NCBI GenBank assembly: GCA_002900995.3
Contig: CM035305.1
Span: 186,001-250,000 of the forward strand
DNA from: Ganoderma boninense
Taxonomy: Eukaryota > Basidiomycota > Agaricomycetes > Polyporales > Polyporaceae
Reading direction: 5' to 3'
DNA: 64,000 nt
The position numbers and the translations under genes are program-made. Of this stretch, positions 23,837 to 34,385 are shown in pieces; within the stretch, counting starts at the first letter, position 1, and the number at the start of each line of letters is the position of its first letter. The notes beneath the pieces are model-generated. The model had not been told where the DNA came from and searched no databases. It saw nothing but the letters and a program-made list of their open reading frames with translations.

Positions 23837-24394
23837 CCTATGCATGCCATAGCACTTCTTGTAACCAAGCAGTGTATACCACTATTCTCTCCAACGATCT
23901 ATATAGAGTCTGTTATCAGTGGTACCCAGATCTACCCCCCTCTGACATATATGTAGGTGGTGGTAGCTGGGTAGATCATATACACTACTTGAAAGCCCTT
24001 TGCAGCCGCTTTCCAACAAGCCCAAAACCATCCAAATCGGTCAACAAATGGATGAGATATAGCTAATAGATCAAATGTACACTGGGGTGTAAGACACTTT
24101 AAGACAGGCAGTAAGACACTGCTCTCGGAAATGCCTTACTAGACCAAGGGGTCCCCCTTGGCTTCCACAAGTCATATCTCAATGACTTCTTACCTGTTTC
24201 CCCTCAACTTTGTTGCATTGGATAGCTGTAATTGGCTGCTATCCGACCCTATAACTGCATGTTTTATCAGACAAATGGAAAAATTGTCAGAGGGGGGTAA
24301 ACTGGTGACCACTGATAACACCCTGGATATAGATCTAAATGCCTGATAGTACTTTTAAGTGGTGAATTGGCTTGTGGTATAGTACACATATACA
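23837..24394. other. central spacer of the giant inverted repeat
   Basis: 558 bp between the arms. It has no gene but holds a nested, more diverged inverted pair: 23901-23946 against 24286-24331, sharing GTCAGAGGGGGGTA and CCACTGATAACA. The palindrome is therefore older than its near-identical outer arms suggest. Confidence 0.75.
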
Positions 24395-25268
24395 ACGCAA
24401 AAGAGAGCAAGTGGATTGGCCCAGAACTGCCCAAGATATGGGCCAAACAGTGGGGAGGGGAGCAGTCAGGAGAAGGGGTCTATGGTCCGAGGGCTACAGT
24501 GGACGGACTTGGGCATATGTAGGCTCGTTGGAAAGCCCTTACACAGGGCTTTCTGGGCGTATAAAGGGCACAAAAAACGGCCAAGAACCGAAGGAGATAT
24601 GGGGGGAAGAAGTCAACTATAGGTGACTATTGATGCCCCCCTCCTACAGTGGCAACTAGGTGCGCCTGTATGCAATTTGTACGCCTAGAATACACTTATT
24701 AGTAGCTACCAGACGCAAAAAGAACAAAGCCAATCGGTCCAGTGGTTCCCAAGGTGCATATACCTGTTTTCTAGGAGGAGGGGATATACGCACCGGAGGA
24801 ACGGGTGGACGGATTTGCTCGCGAGAGGGCTCGTTTTGTGCGCGTCGATCACGCGAACAAAACGCGCCCTCTCGCGAGCAAATGCGTGCAAAAACGGCCG
24901 AGATATGGGCCAAACATTTCCCCCTAGAGCGACTATAGAGGGGCCATTAGTATATGTTATAACCTTCGTTGTATGGTCGTGTTAGGTGCATTAGAAGCGC
25001 GCTAATTAGACGAACATAATGCAAAAAGAACGAAGTCAATACACCCAGAATTGAGGGAGATACAGCTAACACAATTCCGGGAGGGAAGGAGGGATTGCCA
25101 TATTGGGACAGGAGGGGCAGGAGGTTGGTAGAATGATGGGAGAACCCGGAATTGATGGGGGGAGCCCAGGATTGATGGGGGAATACCGGAATTGATGGAG
25201 GGAGGCACCCAGGCACCCGGGACAGTGGCCCACAGGCTTAGATAAGCCTGGGAAGCAGCAATGCTGTG
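24395..25268 (-). repeat. right arm of internal giant inverted repeat
   Basis: Mirror copy of 22944-23836. Diverged similarity continues to about 25455, where it overlaps the last exon of the helicase gene. Confidence 0.93.
24813..24883. repeat. 71-nt hairpin in right arm
   Basis: Mirror copy of the hairpin at 23349-23419, with the same half-sites and loop length. Confidence 0.93.
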
Positions 25269-25350
25269 CTTGGAAGTAGATCTTCCAAATCAGGGAGATA
25301 ACTGGTGGCTGTTCCATTAATTCCGGAGGAGGCCTCCCCAATTAGGTAGG

Positions 25351-27371
25351 TTATTGATGGCTGTCCCGGAAGCCCAGGAGGCGTCGTGATACATCAGATC
25401 GCTTGCTGTAACCTGATGTAAAACAACTTAGAGTCGTAACCAGAACCTGATACATCATTACTACAACAGCAGCTGCCTCAACCAGGCCGTGGTTGGTTGA
25501 AGACATGGCGTACTTGGTGGGGACTGTTGAAGCTCGAGGGACAGAGGCTTTGGGAGTAGGAGGAGGCGGGAGGATGTTGAACGCTGTGTGGTTGGGCGAA
25601 CACAGGGAGCAGCAGACCGAAGAGGGAGAGATGCGGCAACGAGGGCATCCACCGAGAACGTTCGGATGGCAGGCTTCTCCGTCTTGGGCTGAGATTATGT
25701 AATGGATAAGTTTCAAAACCATAATGAAAGTAAGGTATGCCACAACTTACTGGTCCGGTCGTTCTCATAGAATGCCGTAATTGGCACCCGGTAACATTTG
25801 AATGGCCGTGTGGCCGCGTTAACAAGGTTGTCCAGCTCCGGACCAACGACCTCCGTCTTGCTGGACGCCTTCCCCACTTTCTTGGCTTTCGGCGCGGAAA
25901 CCTGGAACTGGATACGTAGTTCCTCGTACTTGGACATGGGGACAACATCAGTGACCTGCAGCGACGGCGCGCCTATATCGCCTGCACGCGATCCCACTCT
26001 TCGCCTGCTGACTGCCACTGCCGTACTGGCGCTCTCGGCTCGTTTGCGCTTCCCTTGCTCGCGCTCGGCAGCCTTCTTCTCGGCGGCCTCCTTTTTTTTC
26101 TTCTCCTTCGCCTCTGTAGCTGCTTTAGCCTGATCGAAGTGCTTCTTGTCAACGATCAGGATCGCAAGGCCCTCGGTCCCTAACCCTCTGGCAGCACGGC
26201 CGAAACGTTGCCAAAGGGTATCGATATCGCAAGTTGCTCGCCACTGGACGACAATTTGAATATTAGGAATGTCAATACCCTACATAGCGAGGAATAATTA
26301 GCAATGACGTTTCTGAATCGCGACGATGGGCCTTCCTACCATCCCGAAAGAGTCCGTGCAGTACAATCCAAGTAAGTCGCCCCTTGCAAAATTCTGTGTG
26401 GCTTTCTCGCGAAGCGCAGGGGTTACGTCTGAATTTATCCACATGATGCGCCCGCGATGCTCGGGGGGGAGGCGCTGCTGCATCCGCAAAGCCGCTTGGA
26501 CCGAGTCTTCTATGCTATCAAAGAAGACCACAAATGGGCGGATCTGGACTTCCGGACTCCAGTTATCTGGAATCAGGAAATCCAGATCCTTGAAGGTGGC
26601 GATGGGGTACTGCATTTGGTGCACTGTTAGGTAAACATTAGGCCGGTCATTCGACCGCCTGAACATGGTAGTCTTTTGGAGCGGGATCTGTAGCGTGTCA
26701 AGGACTCCACGGAGGACGGGGCCGGGAAGAGTAGCCGATGGGAGGAGGAATCGCGTCGGGATCATGTTCCTGAGGCGACCCGCTTCGCCGTAGTCGCTTC
26801 GAAAGCCCGCCCATGACTGAATACAGTGCGCCTCATCCCATATAACCGAGATGAGCCGAGAAGTGAATGCCGATGTCCGCCAAAGCTTCTGGAAGGGGCC
26901 GCCGGGCTTGAAAGCAACTTCGGGATTGACAGTGACGACACGATATTTGAAGAGCTCTATATCCTGTGAAAGGTAACATAGGTTTGTATGGTTAGCTATC
27001 AACAGGTCCGAGTAAGTAGGGTATGCTACCTCGAAATTTCTCGTGGTAGCTGTTTTCCCGCACAATGCAATTGCATGTATGCCGAGCCGTTTGAGCTCCT
27101 CGGTGTTTTGAGCACCAAGGAGGTTAAGAGGAGTAATAACTATCTGAATCCCCTGCGGACGAAAGAGCAAGGGGATCCAGAAAGTTAATGTCTTGCCAGA
27201 GCCCGTGCCCGAGATACAGACAATATCTTTATCGCCTCGCAGCTGAGCTTGGGCGACACGACACTGCCATAAACAAGGTCGACGGCCCAGGAGTTGCAAC
27301 GACCTGTCCCGGATCTCGTCCAAAGACGGGACGCTCTCTTGCCTTCGCGATAGCGCCGCCGCCGATGCCAT
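25351..27371 (-). CDS. RecQ-type ATP-dependent DNA helicase of the transposon (610 aa)
   Basis: Exons on the minus strand: 27371-27030, 26963-26340, 26279-25751 and 25688-25351, all in frame. Walker A is GTGSGKT (residues ~55-61), motif II DEAHCIQSW (~157), motif III SAT, and motif VI WQRFGRAARG (~345-354) after FGMGIDIPNIQIVVQW. A Lys/Glu-rich helix follows. The C-terminus has a Cys-rich cluster (C-H-P..CPRC..VCCSLC..H), likely zinc-binding. All core helicase motifs are intact, so it should unwind DNA 3'-5' as RecQ enzymes do. The first intron (66 nt) is a multiple of three and open, so an unspliced product is also possible. The start ATG is 66 bp inside the right TIR boundary. Similar free-standing RecQ proteins are abundant in Agaricomycete genomes. 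The last exon runs into the diverged edge of the palindrome, so the exact stop is less certain. Confidence 0.87.
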
Positions 27372-27436
27372 GCCTTGAGGCCCGAGGAAAGAAGCTCGAT
27401 GGATTTTCAACAATTGAAATTTTCGCTTACGGTTGG

Positions 27437-27668
27437 GTCGACCAAATGGGGGGGGTCTTCAGCGTCTGCTCTCCGGCCTCCGTTGTTTACCAATGTTTGG
27501 TGCCAGCCGCCCTCTGAAGTTGAGGGGCAACTGCAATCTTTCACGTGACTAAACATAACCAGCGCTTATACATGATCAAGCCCGAGTACCGCTTTCCTAG
27601 ATTCCACCTCGACCCCCGCTCCTGGAATTCGGCCCCTCAACGAAAGAGTGGCGGTGGGAAGGAGCCTG
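27437..27668 (-). repeat. right terminal inverted repeat
   Basis: Reverse complement of 19874-20102; see the left copy. Its inner end lies 66 bp upstream of the helicase start codon, so it should act as that gene's promoter. Confidence 0.88.
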
Positions 27669-27676
27669 CCATAATC
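27669..27676. repeat. 8-bp target-site duplication, right copy (CCATAATC)
   Basis: Perfect match to 19866-19873. Confidence 0.88.
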
Positions 27677-27710
27677 CAGACTACTTTTACCGTAACCTTT
27701 ACAGTACGCT
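27677..27710. repeat. MITE-related fragment flanking the transposon
   Basis: AGACTACTTTTACCGTAAC resembles the arm of the MITE at 19591-19857 (there in reverse as GTTACGGTAAAAGTAGTCT). Together with AAAGGTAT on the left side it suggests that the target was a MITE-derived sequence. Confidence 0.6.
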
Positions 27711-27960
27711 CAGGCGCTTACGATCATTCGGAGCATGAGGTCACGAGGATGGGTACCCCGCATCCGGAGCAATATTCCCGGTGTCCGACGCTGCCTTCAA
27801 GTGAGCTCCGTCCGACTCTTTCTTCGCGACCTCCACTGCTCTCCTCCTTGTGAACGCCTCCTCTGCGCCCGAACTTGCGCCCAGCTTTCAGCACAAGCCC
27901 TTTTCCGCCAGAGGCGACAGCGAACTCAGCTTTTGCCAAACCTTCTCTTGTCCCCCCGTC

Positions 27961-30900
27961 ATGATACCGAACACCCAGCGGTCACTCGCCATTCGTTCGC
28001 TCCCTCGCGTCGGCAACGCAGCGAGGGCGACGCGCACTACTTCGGCTGTGGGACTCGCGACACGACCAGGATCGAGCCAGGCAGCTTCTCGAGTTGGACG
28101 AGCTTGTCAGGATGCCGCACGTCCTGGGATATTCGTGAGTTCGAGGGGGTTCGCTACGGCTGCAGGTGAGTCTTGTCCCTTCTCCCAGATCTCTTTCTAC
28201 GCGTGGAAACCACGAATCTGAATCCGAATCCCTGTGCAGGGGGCTCCTTCTCGTCATCCCTGCAACAGTCCGGACGCAGGCCGCTCTTCGACAAGATCCT
28301 CATAGCGAACAGGTGAGACCCGTTCTCACCTGCGGATGAGCATCGTCTGAGCGGGGGCGCTGCGCAGAGGAGAGATCGCGTGCCGCGTCATCCGCACGGC
28401 GAGGAAGCTCGGTGTCAAGACTGTCGCCGTATACAGCGAGGTCGACGCGGACGCGTTGCACGTTCGGATGGTGCGTCGTCTCGCTCTCTTCCGTGGTGGT
28501 TGATCGACTGAATGCCTGTCTTCCGCCCAGGCGGACGAGGCGTACTGCATTGGTCCCGCCCCGTCAGCAGAGAGCTATGTGAGTTCTCCGCGGCGAGCAC
28601 CAACACTCTCAGACCTTTCCTGACTTTGCGTAGCTCCGGATAGACAAGATCATCGAGGTCTGCCATAAGAGCGGAGCTCAGGTGGGTGCCGTCCTTGCGA
28701 CGTTTGCTTTGACATGCATTGACCATGTCGTCCGGTCTACTATAGGCGGTACACCCTGGATACGGCTTCCTTAGCGAGAACGCGAAGTTCGCTGACCGCC
28801 TCGCGCAAGAAAGCATTACTTTTATCGGCCCACCGGCGAGCGCGATCGTGAGCATGGGCTCGAAGAGGTATGTCCACTCGGTTATGTCACAACGTGACAG
28901 GCAAAGCCATTCTACACCCAATACATGTGTTGTACTGGTCGGAGTCGGTCTCCTAGTCGTAGGTCCCGATCGCGACGCTGGGTTCAGAACCTGAGCTTCG
29001 TGAGCGCCACACACTAAGCAACGTTGACTCTACAGTGGGCCACCGCACCCCGGACCACTAATGGTGCAATTGGTCTCCCGTCACTAGCCCCTCTTAGACA
29101 AGGCTACTTAAAACCGGGAGCCGAGACGACAGACCGTTATATGATCATTTCTTCGTTTTGTGGTGCTGCCAAGATTCAGGTTCCGAACCCGTCCTGCAAC
29201 CATGATTGCGACCCGGAGATCGAGCATAGTTAGAATTGCAAGGATATCCCGGGTTGCAGTATTCACCGATGCCGCTATCCAGAATATCCCTGTAAAATGA
29301 ATGGTCTTTGATTTCCCTTGTTAGGGACCTGCCGAGAGACGTAGTCACGTATCGTACTTGTCTTGTCATCAACGCTGACGTTTCGGAACAGCGAGTCCAA
29401 GAATATCATGTCAGGTTAGAGTCTATTCCTCGTCGTCACGCGTAATCGTGCTCATGGCGCGCGTTCAGCTGCCGGCGTTCCCGTTGTGCCAGGATACCAT
29501 GGCACGAACCAGGACCCCAGCTTCCTCCAGCAGGAGGCCTCGCGCATAGGTATTCAATCTCCCCCGCCCTTTATGCCCTTACGTGAATACTCACCGCGCA
29601 TACAGGTTACCCCGTCTTGATTAAAGCCGTCCACGGTGGCGGCGGGAAGGGCATGCGTATAGTGCATGCCGAGAACGAGTTCCGTGACGCGCTGGAGTCC
29701 GCACAACGCGAGGCGACCAAGTCGTTCGGGAACGCGGACGTGCTTGTCGAGAAGTATATTCAGCGCCCACGGCACGTCGAGGTGCAGGTATTCGCGGACA
29801 AGCTGGGCGGCTGCGTGAGTCTTTGGGAGCGAGACTGCTCGGTCCAGAGGCGAAACCAGAAGATTATCGAAGAGGTGGGCTCCAATACATATGTCCCAGT
29901 TACCTCAGGGTTTATACGAGGTGTTCCTAGGCTCCCGCACCCGGCTTGTCTCCCGAGCTGAGAGCGGACCTAAGCGAGAAGGCTGTCGCTGCTGCCAAGG
30001 CGGTGGACTACGTTGGGGCTGGGACAGTCGAGTTTATCTTCGACAACGATACCGAGAAGTTCTACTTCATGGAGATGTGAGGAAGGAGCAGCCTTATCAT
30101 TTCTTCCGCGCATTAATTTTCTGCGCAGGAACACGCGACTACAAGTCGAACACCCTGTCACTGAAATGATAACCGGCCTGGATCTCGTCGAGTGGCAGCT
30201 AGAGGTGGCAGCTGGCAATGCCCTTCCCTTAGACCAGACCGCGATCCCACTAGTCGGGCACGCTTTCGAGGCGCGCATCTACGCCGAGAACCCACGCAAC
30301 AACTTCCTCCCGGACTCGGGCACGCTCCTCTACCTCTCGACTCCCGAGCCGACACACGTCTTCGCGCCCCCGCTGGACGCGCATCGCATCCCCATTGCTG
30401 AAGGGAGCTCCGGGTTCACCCCGGTGCACAACACGGCAGCGGCGATCGCGCCGTCGATGCGGCTGGAGCAGGGGTTCGAGGAGGGCGCGCAGATCGGGGT
30501 GTTCTACGACCCGATGATCGCGAAGCTGGTCGTACACGGGCGGGATCGGACGGAGGCATTGAGGAAGCTGCGGACGGCGCTGGAGGAGTACAAGGTCGTC
30601 GGGCCGTCGACGAACATCGAGTTCCTGCGGACGCTCGCGGGCAACCAGGCGTTCATCGACGCAGAGGTGGAGACTGGGTTCATCCCGGTAGGTGTTATAT
30701 GCTCCACTCTCGACAGAACAGAGCTGACAATCAACAGAAACACTTTGACGAGCTGTTCCCGCCCGTCCCAGAGCCCTCGCACGAAGCTCTCGCACAAGCG
30801 GCGCTCTTCGTCGTCCTCCGTGACCAGCCCGCAGTGACGTCCCCCTCGCCATGGACGTCGCTCCCCTCGCGCCGCTTCGCCGGCGAGGTCTACGAGCGCA

Positions 30901-31454
30901 CCATCACCCTCCAGACTGAAGACGCCGACGCAGCACCCATGTCCGTGCGTGTCCGCGCGCAGGCCGACGGCCTCTTCGACGTCACTACATGCACGGGTTC
31001 TGGGGAACACACCTTCACAGGTGTCCGCGCGCACCTCGCGTCGCCAACTGCTGTCGCATCCTCGCTCGACGGCGCGCTCGTCCGCACGACCGTCGTCTCG
31101 CAGCGCGCCCCAGCGCACACCGTGACGGCGGAGCGGCTGCATGTGTTCCTTGGGGGGCGCAAGACGACGGTTGTGCTGCCCGCGCCCGCGTGGCTCGTCG
31201 CGCTGGGCGGGGACGTGCTGGGCGCGGCGAAGGGCGCGCTGCGGGCGCCGATGCCGAGCGTCGTCGTGGAGGTGAAAGTGAAGGTGGGCGAGCGCGTCGA
31301 GAAGGGGCAGGCGGTCGTCGTGCTGGAGAGCATGAAGACGGAGACGGTGCTCAGGGCACCCGTGGGCGGCGTCGTGAAGGCCGTCGGGTGCGCTGCGGGG
31401 GAGATGGTCGAGGAGGGGCGGGAGCTGGTCGACGTCGAGGAGGAAGAGGCGTAG
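27961..31454 (+). CDS. mccA: 3-methylcrotonyl-CoA carboxylase alpha (biotin-containing) subunit, mitochondrial (797 aa)
   Basis: Twelve exons (27961-28165, 28240-28312, 28368-28470, 28531-28578, 28634-28681, 28746-28867, 29392-29414, 29469-29549, 29606-29874, 29931-30076, 30129-30687, 30738-31454) join in frame. The first ~68 residues are Arg/Ser/Ala-rich without acids near the start, a mitochondrial presequence. Biotin carboxylase begins [19 protein letters not shown]. It has the ATP-grasp glycine loop [14 protein letters not shown] and the core [18 protein letters not shown]. The C-terminal biotinyl domain carries ESMKTE with the acceptor Lys at ~759. The enzyme carboxylates 3-methylcrotonyl-CoA in leucine breakdown, together with a beta subunit not in this window. 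Lack of a carboxyltransferase domain argues against pyruvate or acetyl-CoA carboxylase. Intron 6 is 524 nt and contains a repeat. Confidence 0.93.
29033..29390. repeat. degenerate interspersed repeat, copy in mccA intron 6
   Basis: Aligns by eye with 17495-17690 inside the UBP9-like intron. It lies wholly between the donor at 28868 and the acceptor at 29391, so splicing should remove it. Confidence 0.5.
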
Positions 31455-32740
31455 GATGGGCGGGGGGGGGGTGCGAGTGGTGAGCCAAATTAAGCTCTCG
31501 ATGTGGTTTAGTTCGGGCACAGTGCTAATGAAGTTCAAGTAATTGTTATCGAAGGTAGCCACCTTTACGGGGAGAAGGAGTTGTATATCGGTCAATTCTA
31601 TTCAAACGAGCGCAAACCTCGACCTCGTGGCTCGAGACTGCCTATTTCAGCATGCACGTTCGTAGACCTGAACGATGTAATCCACTTTAGGGCGCCCTTC
31701 GCCCCGTTGTTCACTGGATAGCACGCTGTACGTACAAGACATCCTGGAGTTAAGGGTAACACAGGTTCTCCCGCGAGCTCACTATTGACAACGCAGGATG
31801 GCACGTACAACCGACATAACAACGGTGTTTAAGAGCTTCTGATCGCATTGGGTTGACCTAGTTGCGATCATTGCTATGGGCCTTTCCACACGGTTTGCTT
31901 GCCACAGTATGCAAGCCACTCAGGTTATCATCCAAAGGTAAGGTTTCATGTACGATCACATTTTGTTCTTGTTCTGCGCTTCTGTTCCCGAGCCCCGAGG
32001 CTTCTCGTCTGAACGAGCATTCACCTGGAGCCCGAACGCCGACGTGCTGCACTCGCATGCGACTTTACCGATGACATTAACCACCATAGCACCAGGCATT
32101 CGGAAGTAGGCACGCAAGTTAATGGGAATTTCCCCTGCTGCAGTTAGTACTTCAATTTAGATTTATTCCGTTTCCTGCCCTCCGCTAATTAATTTTATCT
32201 CGTTCACTGGAATCGGTATGAGATGTTCCTCAGAGCATCACAGTTTCCATTCTTCCTTCAGCTCTCAATACCCGCAGAAGGTATGCGAGAAGTGTAGCCC
32301 GGTTACTTGTTTTTTCATGCGGCCAATGGCGTTATCCGCCAGAATCATGCCAGGCCAATGTTACGGCTCTAGGCTTCAGACCGAGCGGCTCAAGGCGCGC
32401 CTCCGTTGAGCGAAGGTGACATATCAGGTAAGTTCGGACGAACGTGCAGGAAGTAAACTCCCGTGCTGACATGGAATTACACACTGAACGTCAATAAGGT
32501 TATCTTCTTCAAGTTCTGACAGGTCTGGATGAGACGCTTTTAAGCGACGGCAGTCCGGTGTCCAAGATCCCGTCGTTTAAACTCGATCAACCACCGGAGT
32601 GTTCTCTAGTTTGGCGCACTGCATTTGTGGTGGAGACATTTACCAACGGATGGTCTAGAATTAATTGAACCACATTATCTTCATACTGTAGGACGTGGCA
32701 TACCGAGACACCATGCGTGGCGCCAGCCAGGTGGTCACGG
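31455..32740. other. intergenic region between mccA and the LysM pair
   Basis: No supported gene; moderately AT-rich. Confidence 0.5.
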
Positions 32741-32845
32741 TTTAAAAAGGCCCCATTGTAATCCATGACCCTCACCGCTCTCCTTCCCTCGAGTTCGCGG
32801 CAAGACTCCTTCTCATCCCTCATTTTCTCAAACCCCACCTCAAGC
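32741..32845 (+). promoter_or_regulatory. duplicated promoter block of LysM gene A
   Basis: TTTAAAAAGGCCCC followed by CCCTCACCGCTCTCC and CTCGAGTTCGCGGC. A matching block precedes LysM gene B (34247-34320), in the same order and at a similar distance, so the promoter was duplicated with the gene. Confidence 0.6.
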
Positions 32846-33560
32846 ATGTTCACTCGCTCTGCATTCGCCGTTATTGTTCTTGCTGCCATTTGCGGCTGTG
32901 AGTACATCTGTCTCCAGTTCTTCGACTCCTGCCGAAAGTACCCCACACTGAAACTTGAAACTGCCATTACAGCGGTGAATGCGGTCACCAACTGCTCGCG
33001 CAACTACACCGTCGTTGCGGGAGACACCTGCGACGGTATCTGTGCCAAGGAGAACGTGTCGAGGTTAGGCCGCCCGTTGTCTCTCAGGCTTTCTCTTTTG
33101 TTTCCCGTCTTTATATCTCTACTGACTACTCGTCGTCCCACAGCTACCAGCTCGCCACCGTGAACAGCGGCACCATCGACGCGAACTGCGACAACCTGTT
33201 CGTAGGAGAGGTACGTCGCGTCAGCTCTTTTGTTGCGAGTCGGATCAAGCGGTTTGACGTGAATAATGCTTCCGACAGTCACTGTGCCTCGGAATCGTCG
33301 GACAGGACTGCGAGGTCACTCAGGTCGTCGCCTCTGGAGACACCTGCCAGTCCATCGCCGTCGCTGCGGGGACGACCGTCGACGTCCTCCTCGAAAACAA
33401 CCCGAACATCAACAGCGTGTGTTCCAACATTCACCCGGGAGAGGTACGTTATGTGTCTCCGATACCTATGTGGGAATCACTGACTCAATATTTGATACCT
33501 GCACAGGTGTTATGCACGGCTAATGAGATTATCGTGGTCAGCTCTATTTATACCGCTTGA
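32846..33560 (+). CDS. secreted LysM-domain protein A (142 aa)
   Basis: Exons 32846-32897, 32973-33063, 33144-33210, 33279-33443 and 33507-33560 join in frame. Residues 1-17 (MFTRSAFAVIVLAAICG) are a signal peptide. Two LysM modules follow: YTVVAGDTCDGICAKENVS ... NLFVGESLC and TQVVASGDTCQSIAVAAGTT ... IHPGEVLC, each with paired cysteines. LysM modules bind chitin oligomers. Small secreted two-LysM proteins of fungi protect their own wall or dampen chitin perception by hosts and competitors. Which applies here is not known. Exons match those of gene B almost length for length, showing a tandem duplication. Confidence 0.9.
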
Positions 33561-34246
33561 AAGGCTTGATCGAAGGGGAACATGTCCTCTTGACTCCGGA
33601 AATATACGTCTTTTCCTATGCGGGGGGAGCGTGTTCGTTGGTTGTCTGAACTGCCTTGATTAAATAACACCATGATATATACGAAATGGAATGGCATTAC
33701 TTAACCTCTTTTCAGACGGCTGCCTTCCGTCCTTGGAATGAGTTTTTCTTTCGCATCATTCAAAATATTATGGCTGGACGTATGGCATCTCGTTTTCAAC
33801 GTTCGGTGTTGGCGGGATGCAAAACCAGATGACTGGACTGGCAAAACGTTTACGTGGCTGGTGGTCCTCGGTGGCGGAACATCAAACGATGTCGGCGTTC
33901 TGAATTACGGCGGAGCGGCTCGCACGGCGCGCTTGTCCTGAGCGAAGATCACATTCTATCGCAGGTGCCTCTCGAGCATGTAAAACCACCTCCCATACCG
34001 ACACACGTTCACAGCGGTCATTCACGCCGTCCGATGTATGTCGGGACCCCTCAACCCAAATTTTCTGCGATGTTGTTGCGATTGCCAAAAGCCGTTTGAC
34101 CGCATGCCACTCACCCGGCCGCCTGACCCACTGACCCCGTTTTCTGGCATGCTTCTCTTGAGGAACCACAACCCAAAGCGAGCTGCCCTGTACTTACGCT
34201 GTGGGCGGAGAGATGCTGGAGCGCGGTCTGATAGGCCAGGTCAGGA
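33561..34246. other. spacer between tandem LysM genes
   Basis: No gene seen. It should contain the terminator of gene A and distal promoter of gene B. Confidence 0.5.
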
Positions 34247-34385
34247 CTTAAAAACGGTCCTCTTGTCCAGCATCGTCTTCCTCACCGCCCTCCACTCGAG
34301 CTCGCGGCTTGAAGACACACTCTCCCCCTCTCACCTCACCTCTCACCTGTACATCGCTTTCTGTAACCTCATCAGATCCTCCAGC
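34247..34385 (+). promoter_or_regulatory. duplicated promoter block of LysM gene B
   Basis: CTTAAAAACGGTCCTC, then CCTCACCGCCCTCC and CTCGAGCTCGCGGC, parallel to the block before gene A. Confidence 0.6.

Larger units (their letters stand above)
19874..27668. mobile_element. 7.8-kb DNA transposon with DUF6589 and RecQ-helicase genes
   Basis: Bounded by terminal inverted repeats of ~230 bp whose tips read CAGGCTCC on both sides, flanked by a perfect 8-bp direct duplication CCATAATC. The interior is symmetrical: a plus-strand DUF6589-type gene, a large inverted repeat, then a convergent minus-strand RecQ-type helicase gene. Both genes are intact by splicing. The 8-bp duplication and CAG-starting tips resemble hAT/KDZ-class elements. 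I see no hAT dimerisation motif, no KDZ cysteine cluster, no Rep domain (Helitron) and no tyrosine recombinase (Crypton, Starship). The element sits beside a MITE and seems to have landed in a MITE-related sequence. The role of each gene in transposition is inferred. Confidence 0.85.

Noticed and set aside
23605..24626. Mirror-image 84-87 codon frames on both palindrome arms
   Set aside because: They are the same DNA read twice, have no recognisable motif, and there is no plausible promoter or splice model.
19874..27668. Classification as a Helitron, Starship, Crypton or standard hAT/KDZ element
   Set aside because: TIRs and an 8-bp TSD exclude Helitrons; no tyrosine recombinase and no capsid or KDZ/hAT transposase signature was found. 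Only the TSD length is hAT/KDZ-like.
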